Below, in pieces: positions 44,101-51,370 of a stretch of DNA of 64,000 nt. The notes under the pieces were generated by a model. The model ran no database searches, was not told the DNA's origin, and saw only the letters and a list, made by a program, of their open reading frames with translations. Each line of letters begins with the position of its first letter. Positions within the stretch are counted from its first letter, which is position 1. A program made the translations under genes and the position numbers. Source of the stretch: Pinirhizobacter sp036499745 (GTDB lineage Bacteria; Pseudomonadota; Gammaproteobacteria; Xanthomonadales; Rhodanobacteraceae); contig NZ_DASYDG010000009.1 of assembly GCF_036499745.1 (NCBI RefSeq), forward strand, positions 1-64,000. Reading direction: 5' to 3'.

Positions 44101-44189
44101 AGGCCGAAAATAACAGCGCAAGAAAGTGTGGTTCGCGCGAGGCGATGCACGGACCCCGAGCGGGGGGCCGGCTTGGTAAGGACAGGCAT
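41106..44189 (-). CDS. Oar-like TonB-dependent receptor 1
   Basis: A 1027-aa outer-membrane receptor. Signal peptide cleavage is predicted after ALA at residue 39. A carboxypeptidase-regulatory-like beta domain follows (about 40-115, VHIESPDTGVRRDIPVDSSGRYR), then the plug (about 130-240; GGSSASENSYYING, GGYGAEYGRSTGGVINVVTK) and a 22-strand-type barrel ending in a terminal aromatic pattern GLRYDFTL. The ligand is unknown; Oar-like receptors take peptides or other large substrates. It is paralogous to the next two genes. ATG 44189 follows GGGAGA. Confidence 0.9.
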   Translation of the reverse strand: MPVLTKPAPRSGSVHRLARTTLSCAVIFGLAITAGTALAQSNATGVIFGNAEPGDVVHIESPDTGVRRDIPVDSSGRYRAASLPIGLYNVTLMKGDAVVDSHKGVQTTISSGTEVSFNATSSANSQNATTLGAVQVIGTALPTIDVSSVDSRTVLTSEQLAKLPIDRTSVSSIALLAPGTTPAARGYGNALSFGGSSASENSYYINGFQATNPLTGVSSRQLPYDAIDQEQVLIGGYGAEYGRSTGGVINVVTKRGTNTWKGDVQVLWSPQQLQQTPRSVYLKDGTLYQTGNAFNRINNNQIQYSASIGGPLIKDKLFFFAAGDFIKSTGQFYGVNGANDYENQAPSTTRWLTKLDWNITDSHILEFTGMGDSEYTDSSIFGYNYTTGRGAYLGKQTTKNYNGTQTNATPGGVTYIGHYTGYITDDLTVNALYGKTRSPHEQDVSGASGGVCPPISDTRVAFKGNPQGGCTVGSTTIEVPGAKDSTTGWAINIEYHIGDHDLRGGVDNYVLRATAGSSPVGGAQYIYNDVGNGSSIQQRLTNLGLDPGLYNPADYPNGYFVDKTGLSSGTTARTNQRSQFIEDNWQISDRWHGYIGLRNEQFTNYNGVGEAYASQRHQLDPRLGISWDVEGDSSLKIYANAGRYHLGLPTSVAIRGAGPSTFPSQYYSFTGIDPTTGIPTGLGTANPAAGLYFLNGENGTPPDAKVVSAQHLHSYYQDEYIFGADKQLPENWTVGTKFMYRKLKSLIDDTCDIRPFETYGAEHGNLDVVEAGLARSTECFLYNPGRANTFTLSPADGQYISIPLNAVEIGEPKAKRAYYMADFYAEHQFSDKWYGKIEYTFSRSYGNAEGQLDSDIVQADVSTTEAWDFPEIMENTNGRLPSDQKHQLRIYGVYQFNEEWAVSTNTRIASGYPVNCFGQRPPALGGDPFGYGAAYLYCNGKPAARGSYGSTPWTYTANVSALWKPAFADHKLGLSIDVFNIIGKQQVTQYFETGESAAGVPNPNFKRARSFQDPRYVRLGLRYDFTL

Positions 44190-44238
44190 TGACAGTCTCC
44201 CAAAGAACTACAAAGACGCATCCATGCAGTCAGAAAAG

Positions 44239-44264
44239 CGAGGTTCGTCTCCCCACGAACCTCG
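44239..44264 (-). promoter_or_regulatory. 5' leader hairpin of receptor 1 with GGGGAG loop
   Basis: In the mRNA the perfect 10-bp stem CGAGGUUCGU/ACGAACCUCG displays exactly GGGGAG as a six-base loop, about 50 nt upstream of the ATG. The rest of the leader (44190-44426) shares blocks with receptors 2 and 3: TTAACGATT, CGAAAGGTT and GCATGGATGC. The loop is complementary to the CUCCCC linkers in the 3' UTRs. A GGA-containing loop would also suit RsmA/CsrA binding. Confidence 0.6.
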
Positions 44265-44368
44265 TAGCGAAGGCGTTTGCCGCCAGCGCAATCGTTAAAA
44301 CCCCATGAGGAGAAAGTGAGCCTCGGAACCTTTCGACTTGCTTTCCATTTCGCTGAATGCTGCGAATC

Positions 44369-44383
44369 TAGGAAAAATTCCTA
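44369..44383. promoter_or_regulatory. palindrome TAGGAA-AAA-TTCCTA upstream of receptor 1
   Basis: A perfect 6-bp inverted repeat with a 3-nt centre, 180 bp upstream of the receptor 1 start. A near-identical copy, TAGGAAAAATTCTTA, lies at 47813-47827 upstream of receptor 2. Likely operator or promoter element common to the two genes; receptor 3 lacks it. Confidence 0.5.
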
Positions 44384-44426
44384 CGAAATTCGTTAGTTCC
44401 TGCTTAGGACATATAAACCACGACAT

Positions 44427-44538
44427 AAAAAAAGGCCACCGTTCTTGGGGAAGCGGTGGCCTGGTCCAGGGAGATGCTTTTGTCGGCGGCTGCGGGAACA
44501 GCCGCCGGGTTTTTCTAGTTATGGGTTAACCGTATGCC
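44427..44538 (-). ncRNA. structured 3' UTR of receptor 2
   Basis: Same order as after receptor 1: CATAACTAGAAAA, hairpin 1 CGGCGGCTG/CAGCCGCCG with loop UUCCCG (44484-44507), linker GCAUCUCCCUGGACC, hairpin 2 GGCCACCG/CGGTGGCC (44434-44461) and seven T. Hairpin 1 is identical in sequence to that of receptor 1 apart from one added pair. Hairpin 2 differs in the loop (UUCCCC). Confidence 0.6.
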
Positions 44539-47500
44539 TTACAGCGAGAAGTCGTAGCGGACGCCGAGGCGGACGCTGCGCGGAGCGGTGTAGCTGATCA
44601 CGCGGCCGTAGTCCGGATCAGGTGCGCCGCCGGTGTTGGTGGCGTTGGTGTTGCTCGTCTCGCCGTACTCGTAGAACGAGGTCGGACGTTGCTGCCCGAA
44701 CAGGTTGAAGATGTCGGCACTGAAGGTCAGCTTGTGGGCGAACAATTCGGGAGCGTACGAGGCATTGACGTTGATGATCTCGGTATACGGCAGCCGACCA
44801 CGCGATCCACGGGCCACCGGATGGCCACCGCAGATGAAGTAGTTGTTGCCGTAACCGTAAGGGTCGCCACCCTGGGCGGCGTTCGCCGGCAGGCCCATGC
44901 AGCTCTTGGGTTCGCCGGAGGCCAGGTTGAGGTTGGCGCCGACCAGCCATTCCGGCGTGAGCTGCCAGAAACCGTAGGCCTTCAACACATGGCGGCGATC
45001 GTTCGGCAGCGAGCCGTTGGTGCCCTGCATGATCTCCGGGAAGTCCCACGACTCGGTGGTGGACACGTCCTGCTGGCCGATGTCCGAATCAAGCTGGCCT
45101 TCGGCGTTGCCGAAGCTGTGCGAGTACACGTACTCGAGCTTGCCGTACCAGCCATCGGCGAAATCGTGCTGTAGGTAAAAATCAGCGGCGATGTATTTGC
45201 GCTTGAGGCTCGGGAAGCCCAGGTCCTTCTTGCTGAGGTCGAAGGTCTGGTACGTGCCGTTGCCCGTGGTATCCACCGTGTAGGTGTTGGAGCTGCCCGG
45301 GTTGGAAATGAAGCAGGGTGCAGCGGGGCTGTCCGGATCGTACAGATACGCCGGGTTGGTCAACGGGATGTTGTGGGCCAGCGCATAAGCCTCGAACGGA
45401 CGGCTGTCGCAGGTATCGTCGATGATGCTGCGCAGCTTGCGATAGGTGAACTTTACGCCGGTGGTCCAGTTGTCGGCCAGTTGCTTGTCGGCACCCAGGA
45501 TGTACTCATCCTGGTAATAGGCCTTCAGGTTGCGGGCGGCGATCAGCTTCGGATCGGGCGCCACGCCGTTGGCACCGTTCTCGTACTGGGTGGCACCGTA
45601 CTTGGTTATGCCCGTGGGCATGCCGGTGATCGGATCGATACCGGTGAAGGTCGCCAACTGCGTGGTGTAGGTAGATGCCGAAGCACCACGGATGGCAACG
45701 TTGGCGGGAATAGCCAGATGATAGCGGCCGGCATTGCCATAGATCTTCAGCGTGGAATCACCGAACACGTCCCAGGTAGCACCCAGACGCGGAGCAAGCT
45801 GATGGCGCTGCTTGGCGTACACCACACCGCTACCGTTGTAGTTGTCGAACTGCTCATTGCGCAGGCCGATGGATGCCAACACACGATCGGTTACCTGCCA
45901 GCGATCCTGCAGGTACTGGGCCTGCTGAGTCACCCTGACATGAGCCGTGGCGGCGAAGTAGCGCATGTCGACGTATTGCGTGGTGCCGACGGGGAGGAAC
46001 GCGTCGGAATGGCCGGAAATCGTACCCGGTGCGCCGGTGTTGTCGTAGTACACCGCCTCGCCGGCCGGCGGATCGACCAGGCCGGAGAAGTCGCGGATGT
46101 TGTAGTTGTCCACGCCGCCGGTGATGTCGTGGCTGCCCAGCTTGTAATCCAGATCGATGCGCCAGCCGCTGGTCTTGTCGTTTGCGCCAGGTGAGAGGAC
46201 GGAGCTGACGATGTTGCAGCCGCCCTGCGGATTGCCTGCGAAAGCCAGGCGATGGTCGGTGATCAGGCCGCAACCGTCGCCGGCGGCGCTCGACACGTCC
46301 TGGGTATGATCCGAATGCGTCTTGCCGTAGAGGGCATTGATGGTGAAGTCGTCGGTGATGTAGCCGGTGTACTTGGCGATGTAGACCGAGCCACCCGGCG
46401 TGGCGTTGGTGCCGACGCCGTTGTAGTTCTTGGTATAGGCATTGCCTCGGTACGTCGTGGACTGCATCGTGGCGTAGTTGTAATTCTTCAACGAGTCATT
46501 TTCCTGCTCGTTGTCGCCGATGCCCGTCAGTTCGATGATGTGGTCGTTGGTGATGTTCCAGTCGACCTTGGCCAGCCAACGGGTGGCGCGGGTGCTGTAG
46601 TTGGTGTCCTGCTTGGAGGCGGTGCTGGCAATGGTCTCGCCAGTGCCGTGGACAAAGTCACCCGCGGCGTAGAAGAACAGCTTGTCCTTGATCAGCGGGC
46701 CGCCGATTTCAGCGGAGTACTGCAGCTGGGATTGGGTATTGTCGCCGCGATACTGGTAGATGGTGCCGCAGGCTTTGCTGAGAGCCGGGTCGCACGCGGG
46801 ATGGTAAATCGACTTGGGTGACTGCTCGAGCGAGCTGGGCGCCCAGTAAACGCCAGCGCTGCCCTGCCAGGTGTTGCCGCCGCGCTTGGTGATGATGTTC
46901 ACCACGCCGCCGGTGGAGCGACCGTATTCCGGGCCATAGCCGCCGGTGAGTACCTGCTGCTGGTCGATGGCGTCGAAGGGCAGGGTGATGGAGCCCACGC
47001 CCGTCAGCGAGTTGGTGACGGCAAAGCCGTTGATGTAGTACTGGTTCTCCGAGGCCGACGAACCACCGAACGAAGCCACGTTACCGTAGCGCGCGTCGGC
47101 AGCCACCGTGCCCGGTGCCAGAAGCGACGTGGCCGTGATGTTGCGCTGTACTGGCAGCTTCTGCAGCTGCTCTGCTGTGAGCACCGTGCGCGAGTCTACC
47201 GACGACACGTCGATGGCCGGAAGGGCATTGCCCACCACGGTCACGGCGCCGAGGGTCTGCGCATTCTCGGCCGACGCCGAGGTGTTGTTGAACGACACGT
47301 TGACACCGCCACCCAGGCTCACCGCCACGTTGTTGCGGGTGTCCAGCGTGGTGCCATTGCTTATCAAACTCACCTTGTAGTTGCCGATCGGCAGTGAGGC
47401 CACGCGATAGCGGCCGTCCTTGTCCACCGAGATGTCACGTGTGAGGCCCGTATCGGCGTTCTCGATATGGATCACGGCATTGGGTGCTTCGGTCTGGCCG

Positions 47501-47619
47501 AAGATCGAACCGGAAGAGTTGCTTTGCGCAAAGGCGACGCCAGCACCGCCAAGGGCCAGGCCCACGGCAATGGACGTCGCAATCGCCCGGCGGGCGATTC
47601 GCACGTTGAGAATGGTCAT
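44539..47619 (-). CDS. Oar-like TonB-dependent receptor 2
   Basis: A 1026-aa paralogue of receptor 1 with signal peptide (cut after AFA near residue 31), N-terminal beta domain, plug (GGSSASENQYYING, GGYGPEYGRSTGGVVNIITK) and barrel ending LGVRYDFSL. The DIGQQDVSTTESWDFPEIM and RGSRGRLPYTEIINVNASY segments match receptor 1 closely, while the extracellular loops differ, which suggests different ligands. ATG 47619 follows GGGGAAAA. Confidence 0.9.
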   Translation of the reverse strand: MTILNVRIARRAIATSIAVGLALGGAGVAFAQSNSSGSIFGQTEAPNAVIHIENADTGLTRDISVDKDGRYRVASLPIGNYKVSLISNGTTLDTRNNVAVSLGGGVNVSFNNTSASAENAQTLGAVTVVGNALPAIDVSSVDSRTVLTAEQLQKLPVQRNITATSLLAPGTVAADARYGNVASFGGSSASENQYYINGFAVTNSLTGVGSITLPFDAIDQQQVLTGGYGPEYGRSTGGVVNIITKRGGNTWQGSAGVYWAPSSLEQSPKSIYHPACDPALSKACGTIYQYRGDNTQSQLQYSAEIGGPLIKDKLFFYAAGDFVHGTGETIASTASKQDTNYSTRATRWLAKVDWNITNDHIIELTGIGDNEQENDSLKNYNYATMQSTTYRGNAYTKNYNGVGTNATPGGSVYIAKYTGYITDDFTINALYGKTHSDHTQDVSSAAGDGCGLITDHRLAFAGNPQGGCNIVSSVLSPGANDKTSGWRIDLDYKLGSHDITGGVDNYNIRDFSGLVDPPAGEAVYYDNTGAPGTISGHSDAFLPVGTTQYVDMRYFAATAHVRVTQQAQYLQDRWQVTDRVLASIGLRNEQFDNYNGSGVVYAKQRHQLAPRLGATWDVFGDSTLKIYGNAGRYHLAIPANVAIRGASASTYTTQLATFTGIDPITGMPTGITKYGATQYENGANGVAPDPKLIAARNLKAYYQDEYILGADKQLADNWTTGVKFTYRKLRSIIDDTCDSRPFEAYALAHNIPLTNPAYLYDPDSPAAPCFISNPGSSNTYTVDTTGNGTYQTFDLSKKDLGFPSLKRKYIAADFYLQHDFADGWYGKLEYVYSHSFGNAEGQLDSDIGQQDVSTTESWDFPEIMQGTNGSLPNDRRHVLKAYGFWQLTPEWLVGANLNLASGEPKSCMGLPANAAQGGDPYGYGNNYFICGGHPVARGSRGRLPYTEIINVNASYAPELFAHKLTFSADIFNLFGQQRPTSFYEYGETSNTNATNTGGAPDPDYGRVISYTAPRSVRLGVRYDFSL

Positions 47620-47674
47620 CTAAGTTTTCCCCAGAAAAGTTCGGCAAAGCGTCCGTGCAGTTCTGCTGTCACCG

Positions 47675-47721
47675 GCGACGGATCTCCCCAGTCGTCGCAC
47701 GGGTCCCGCCTGAAGCGGGAC
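47675..47721 (-). promoter_or_regulatory. 5' leader hairpins of receptor 2; GGGGAG loop
   Basis: In the mRNA, stem GCGACG/CGUCGC (47675-47698) encloses the loop ACUGGGGAGAUC. A second stem GUCCCGC/GCGGGAC lies just upstream (47703-47721). The first loop contains CUGGGGAGAU, an exact 10-nt complement of AUCUCCCCAG in the receptor 1 3' linker. The gap 47620-47905 otherwise holds only leader and promoter sequence. Confidence 0.6.
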
Positions 47722-47812
47722 ATCCCCTCCGAATCGTTAATTCGGAATGAAATGAACAGTTGCGTCCGTAACCTTTCGGGATGCTTTCGAGAAACGTGAT
47801 TTCTCCCTCATA

Positions 47813-47827
47813 TAGGAAAAATTCTTA
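47813..47827. promoter_or_regulatory. TAGGAAAAATTCTTA element upstream of receptor 2
   Basis: One base different from the palindrome at 44369-44383; both are followed by CG. It lies about 195 bp before the receptor 2 start, almost the same distance as in receptor 1. Confidence 0.45.
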
Positions 47828-47905
47828 CGTCGCAAGTTATTGCTTTATCGCAAGATTTCTTGTTGTCCCGCAATTACCCGCTATCTCGGAACCCAAAATC
47901 CAGGC

Positions 47906-48005
47906 AAAAAAAACCGAGGCCAAAGGGCCTCGGCATGAGTCTGGGGATGCTCTTCGCGGCGGCCCCGGGAAAGGCCGCCGCTGTTTCTAGTTATGGTTAA
48001 GAAGC
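47906..48005 (-). ncRNA. structured 3' UTR of receptor 3
   Basis: Contains CATAACTAGAAA, hairpin 1 GCGGCGGCC/GGCCGCCGC with loop UUUCCCGG (47956-47981), linker GCAUCCCCAGACU, then terminator CCGAGGCC/GGCCTCGG (47914-47933) and eight T. Stem sequences differ from receptors 1 and 2 but pairing, the UUCCC loop and the linker are kept. Confidence 0.6.
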
Positions 48006-51000
48006 TTAGAAGTCGTAGGTGGCACCCAACTGCACCGAACGCGGCGGGGTGAACGACAGCGGGGTGTAGAAGTTCGGCGAGGCGATGAACTTGCCTTGCT
48101 CGGACGTATTGTCGAACTGCGTCGGACGCTGCTGGTTGAACAGGTTGTAGACGATCAGGTTGAACGCCAGCTTGTGATCGGCAAAGGCTGGACGCCACTC
48201 GACGTTGCCATTGACGATTTCCGTCCACGGCGTGCGACCGGTCTTGCCAGGAGCCGCCGGCGTACCGTCCGGTCCGCAGAAGTGGTAAGCCACCTTGTAG
48301 TTGTACGGGTCAAGCTGTTCCGGGCCGAAGTAGCCAAGGCAGGTCCTGGGGGTACCCGAGAGGATCTGCATGTTGGCGCCGACCATCCATTCCGGCGTGA
48401 TCTGGTAGTAACCGATCAGCTTGAACTGGTGGCGGCGATCATTGGACTGGTCGCCGTTGGAGTTGGTCATCACGCCAGCGTTATCCCAGTCTTCGGTCTG
48501 CGACACGTCGTTCTGGCCGATGTCCGAGCGCACCGAACCTTCCGTGTTGCCGAAGCTGTGCGACCAGGTGTAGTCGATGCGGCCGTACCACTTGCCGTCG
48601 AACGGGTGCTCAAGGTACGTGTTCAGGGCGGCGTACTTGCGCTTCAGGTCCGGCATGCCGAAGGCTGACCAGGGGATGGTCAGGGTGCCATACGTGCCGT
48701 CTCCGCGGGGAACGTTGAAGGTGGAGTTCTTGCCCGGGTTCATGATGTAGCAACCTTGGCCTTCGGCCGCAGTCTCATCGAAACCCTGGGCGACACCTTC
48801 GGCGCCGAAGATGGCGGTATCGCAAACATCATCCAGGTCGTTGCGCAGCTTGCGCCACACGCCCTTGGCGCCAGCCGTCCACTTGTCGCCGAACATGTCG
48901 AACGACTTGTCGATACCGGCGATGTATTCATCCTGGTATTCAGCCTGAACGTTCTTGCTGGTGACCTGCTTCGGGTCGGGCGGCACGCCGAACTCGAGGT
49001 TGGCCGACACGCCGGGGTAATGGCCCTGCGGGATCTGCGTCAAGCCCGTGGGTACGCCCGATACCGGGTCGATGCCGGTGTAGGTGAAGTACTGGTCGGT
49101 AAAGGTGCTGCCTGCAGCGCCGCGAACAGCCACGTTGGACGGCTCGTCGAGGTAGTAGCGACCTGCGTTGGCGTACACCTTCATGCTGGAGTCGCCGAAG
49201 ACGTCCCAGCTGGCGCCCAGACGGGGCGAGAGGTTCGGGCGGGTCAAGCGGATGTAAGCTGCGCCGTCAGGGTTGTAGTTGGTGAACTGGTCGTTGCGTA
49301 CACCGATCGAAAGCAGCACGCGATCAGTCACTTGCCATTCGTCCTGGACAAACTGCGCGCGCTGTTTCACGCGTACCGACTTGGCAAAAGTGGTGAAGAT
49401 CTCGTTGGCTACGTAGTAGCCATCGCCACCCGGGGCAGCTACTTCCTGTCCTGGCTGCGTGCTGATCGGGCTGTTCGGGGCGCCGTTGCCATATACCCAG
49501 GCCGAACCGCCTGGGTACTGGGAACCGGCGCCGATGGACTGGATGTCCATATTGTCGATACCGGCGGTGATCGAATGCGAGCCGACCTTCCAGTTGAAGT
49601 CGAAGCGCGCGTTTCGCGTCTTGTCCTCGATGTTCGGATTATCGACGGAGCTCGTGGCCACGGACTGGCCGGTATAGCCCGGACCGCCGCCGGTGTAGAG
49701 CGGATTCTGGCTGGACGAGCCGAAGATGATCGGGAACTGCGAGTTCACCCGCGTGGTATCGGTCTGCCTCATCTTGCCGTACATCGCATCGATGGTGATG
49801 TCATCGGTGATGTAGCCGGTGTACTTGAGGATGCCCAGGTCCGCACCCTGTTTGGTGACAACACCCGACCCGAGGTACGCGCCGCGCGTGCCCTTGATGT
49901 TATTCGGGTCGTTATAGGCGTACGAGAACACCTTCGGGTCGTACTCGGTCTTGTCCGATGCGCCGGTGAACTCCAGGATGTTGTTGTCGGTGATGTTCCA
50001 GTCGACCTTGGCGTACCACTTCGGGTCGGTGTAGCTGTATTTGGTGTCCTGGCCGACGTCGGTGGTCTGCACGTTGCGCCCGTCGACGCGGCGCTCGGCT
50101 TCCACGGCGCCGAAGATGAACAGCTTGTCTTTGATCAGCGGGCCACCGAAGTAGCCATCTACCGTCTCGGTGGTGTCCTTGTTCTCGTTGCGATAACGGA
50201 ACGGCTGGCCCTGGCGGCCACCGCTGTCGTTGGAAAGATACTGCCCGCCGGTGGGGTAGTAGATGTTCTTCGGATCGGCTTCCAGCGACTTGGGCGAGAA
50301 CAGGATCTGCGCGCCAAAGTGCCACTCATTGGTGCCGCGCTTGCCGACCTGGCTGATCACGCCGCCGTCGGAGCGGCCGTACTGCGCGCCGTAGCCGCCG
50401 GTCAGCACCTGCTCCTGGTCGATCGCGCCGTACGGGAGTGTCAGGCCGCCGAAGTTACGCAGCGGGTCGGTCGTGTTGAAACCATTGATGTAGTACGCGT
50501 TCTCGGCGATGGAGGAGCCGCCGAAGGAGTTCAGCACGCGGCCGCCCTCACCGGTAAGCAGCGACGTGCCGGCGTTGACACCGGGCGCCAGCTGGGCGAT
50601 GGCCTCGGCATTACGGGCCAGCGGCAATCTGGCCAGCTGCTGCGAGGTAATGGTGGTACGGGAATCTACCTGGCTGACGTCAATGGCGGGCAAGGCGTTG
50701 GCGGTGACCTGCATGGCGCCCAGTTCCGTCGCGCCTGCGGCATTGGCTGCCGCGAACGAAACCTGGGTCGCGCCGCCGGCAGACAACGTGATGTTGTTGC
50801 GGGTGTCGACCGTGGCGCCGTCACGCAGCAGGGACACCGTATAGGTACCCAGTGGCAGCGAACTAGCCGAGAAACGGCCGTCGGCACCCACGCTGATCGT
50901 GCGGCTAAGGCCTGAGGAGCTCTGCAAGGTTACGGTTTCATTGGCACCGACGGGCGCATCGCCGTAGATGGAACCGGTAGTGGACTGTGCGAACACGGGC

Positions 51001-51095
51001 GCGGCGACGCCCATTGAGAGCGCCGTGACAACGGCGAGCGTAAGCGAACGTCGCGCAAGCGCGCGGCGGCTGCGATGGTTATTCCCCAAGTACAT
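48006..51095 (-). CDS. Oar-like TonB-dependent receptor 3
   Basis: 1029 aa: signal peptide (cut near residue 36, PVFA/QST), carboxypeptidase-regulatory-like domain, plug (GGSSIAENAYYING, GGYGAQYGRSDGGVISQVGK) and barrel ending LGATYDF. It is more diverged from receptors 1 and 2 than they are from each other. ATG 51095 was chosen over 51101 and an upstream ATG at 51197 because GGAG is spaced 6 nt from 51095 only. Confidence 0.9.
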   Translation of the reverse strand: MYLGNNHRSRRALARRSLTLAVVTALSMGVAAPVFAQSTTGSIYGDAPVGANETVTLQSSSGLSRTISVGADGRFSASSLPLGTYTVSLLRDGATVDTRNNITLSAGGATQVSFAAANAAGATELGAMQVTANALPAIDVSQVDSRTTITSQQLARLPLARNAEAIAQLAPGVNAGTSLLTGEGGRVLNSFGGSSIAENAYYINGFNTTDPLRNFGGLTLPYGAIDQEQVLTGGYGAQYGRSDGGVISQVGKRGTNEWHFGAQILFSPKSLEADPKNIYYPTGGQYLSNDSGGRQGQPFRYRNENKDTTETVDGYFGGPLIKDKLFIFGAVEAERRVDGRNVQTTDVGQDTKYSYTDPKWYAKVDWNITDNNILEFTGASDKTEYDPKVFSYAYNDPNNIKGTRGAYLGSGVVTKQGADLGILKYTGYITDDITIDAMYGKMRQTDTTRVNSQFPIIFGSSSQNPLYTGGGPGYTGQSVATSSVDNPNIEDKTRNARFDFNWKVGSHSITAGIDNMDIQSIGAGSQYPGGSAWVYGNGAPNSPISTQPGQEVAAPGGDGYYVANEIFTTFAKSVRVKQRAQFVQDEWQVTDRVLLSIGVRNDQFTNYNPDGAAYIRLTRPNLSPRLGASWDVFGDSSMKVYANAGRYYLDEPSNVAVRGAAGSTFTDQYFTYTGIDPVSGVPTGLTQIPQGHYPGVSANLEFGVPPDPKQVTSKNVQAEYQDEYIAGIDKSFDMFGDKWTAGAKGVWRKLRNDLDDVCDTAIFGAEGVAQGFDETAAEGQGCYIMNPGKNSTFNVPRGDGTYGTLTIPWSAFGMPDLKRKYAALNTYLEHPFDGKWYGRIDYTWSHSFGNTEGSVRSDIGQNDVSQTEDWDNAGVMTNSNGDQSNDRRHQFKLIGYYQITPEWMVGANMQILSGTPRTCLGYFGPEQLDPYNYKVAYHFCGPDGTPAAPGKTGRTPWTEIVNGNVEWRPAFADHKLAFNLIVYNLFNQQRPTQFDNTSEQGKFIASPNFYTPLSFTPPRSVQLGATYDF

Positions 51096-51148
51096 GTGCA
51101 TCTCCGGACAAGTAGTGGCAAGGCATCCATGCAATTGAACTGTCACCG

Positions 51149-51172
51149 GCAACGAGTGCTCCCCTTCGTTGC
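51149..51172 (-). promoter_or_regulatory. 5' leader hairpin of receptor 3 with GGGGAG loop
   Basis: In the mRNA, the 7-bp stem GCAACGA/UCGUUGC encloses AGGGGAGCAC. It is flanked on the 3' side by GCCGGUGACAG, also found in receptor 2. Different stem bases with the same loop in three genes indicate selection on structure. The remaining gap 51173-51312 shows no further element I can name. Confidence 0.6.
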
Positions 51173-51312
51173 GGGCTTTGGCGTTAAGAAAAGCCAAGGC
51201 TTCTTGTTAAATTCCAATTAGCAACCTTCCACTGGTTTTCTTTCGTGTTCCTTTCGCATCCTGTCACCTACATGACGACATCTTCACAATCGTGAAACAC
51301 TGCGAAATACGC

Positions 51313-51341
51313 AAAAAAATAGGGGCGCCAAGAGGCGCCCC
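51313..51341 (-). terminator. intrinsic terminator of receptor 4
   Basis: GGGGCGCC/GGCGCCCC with loop TCTT on the minus strand, followed by TATTTTTTT, 30 nt after the receptor 4 stop codon. Confidence 0.85.
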
Positions 51342-51370
51342 ATGCAAAAGATCACCGTTTTATATTGCGG

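Noticed and set aside
48756..50915. 719-codon open frame antisense to receptor 3
   Set aside because: Another GC-driven shadow frame; no motif, no ribosome site, and receptor 3 clearly occupies the minus strand.
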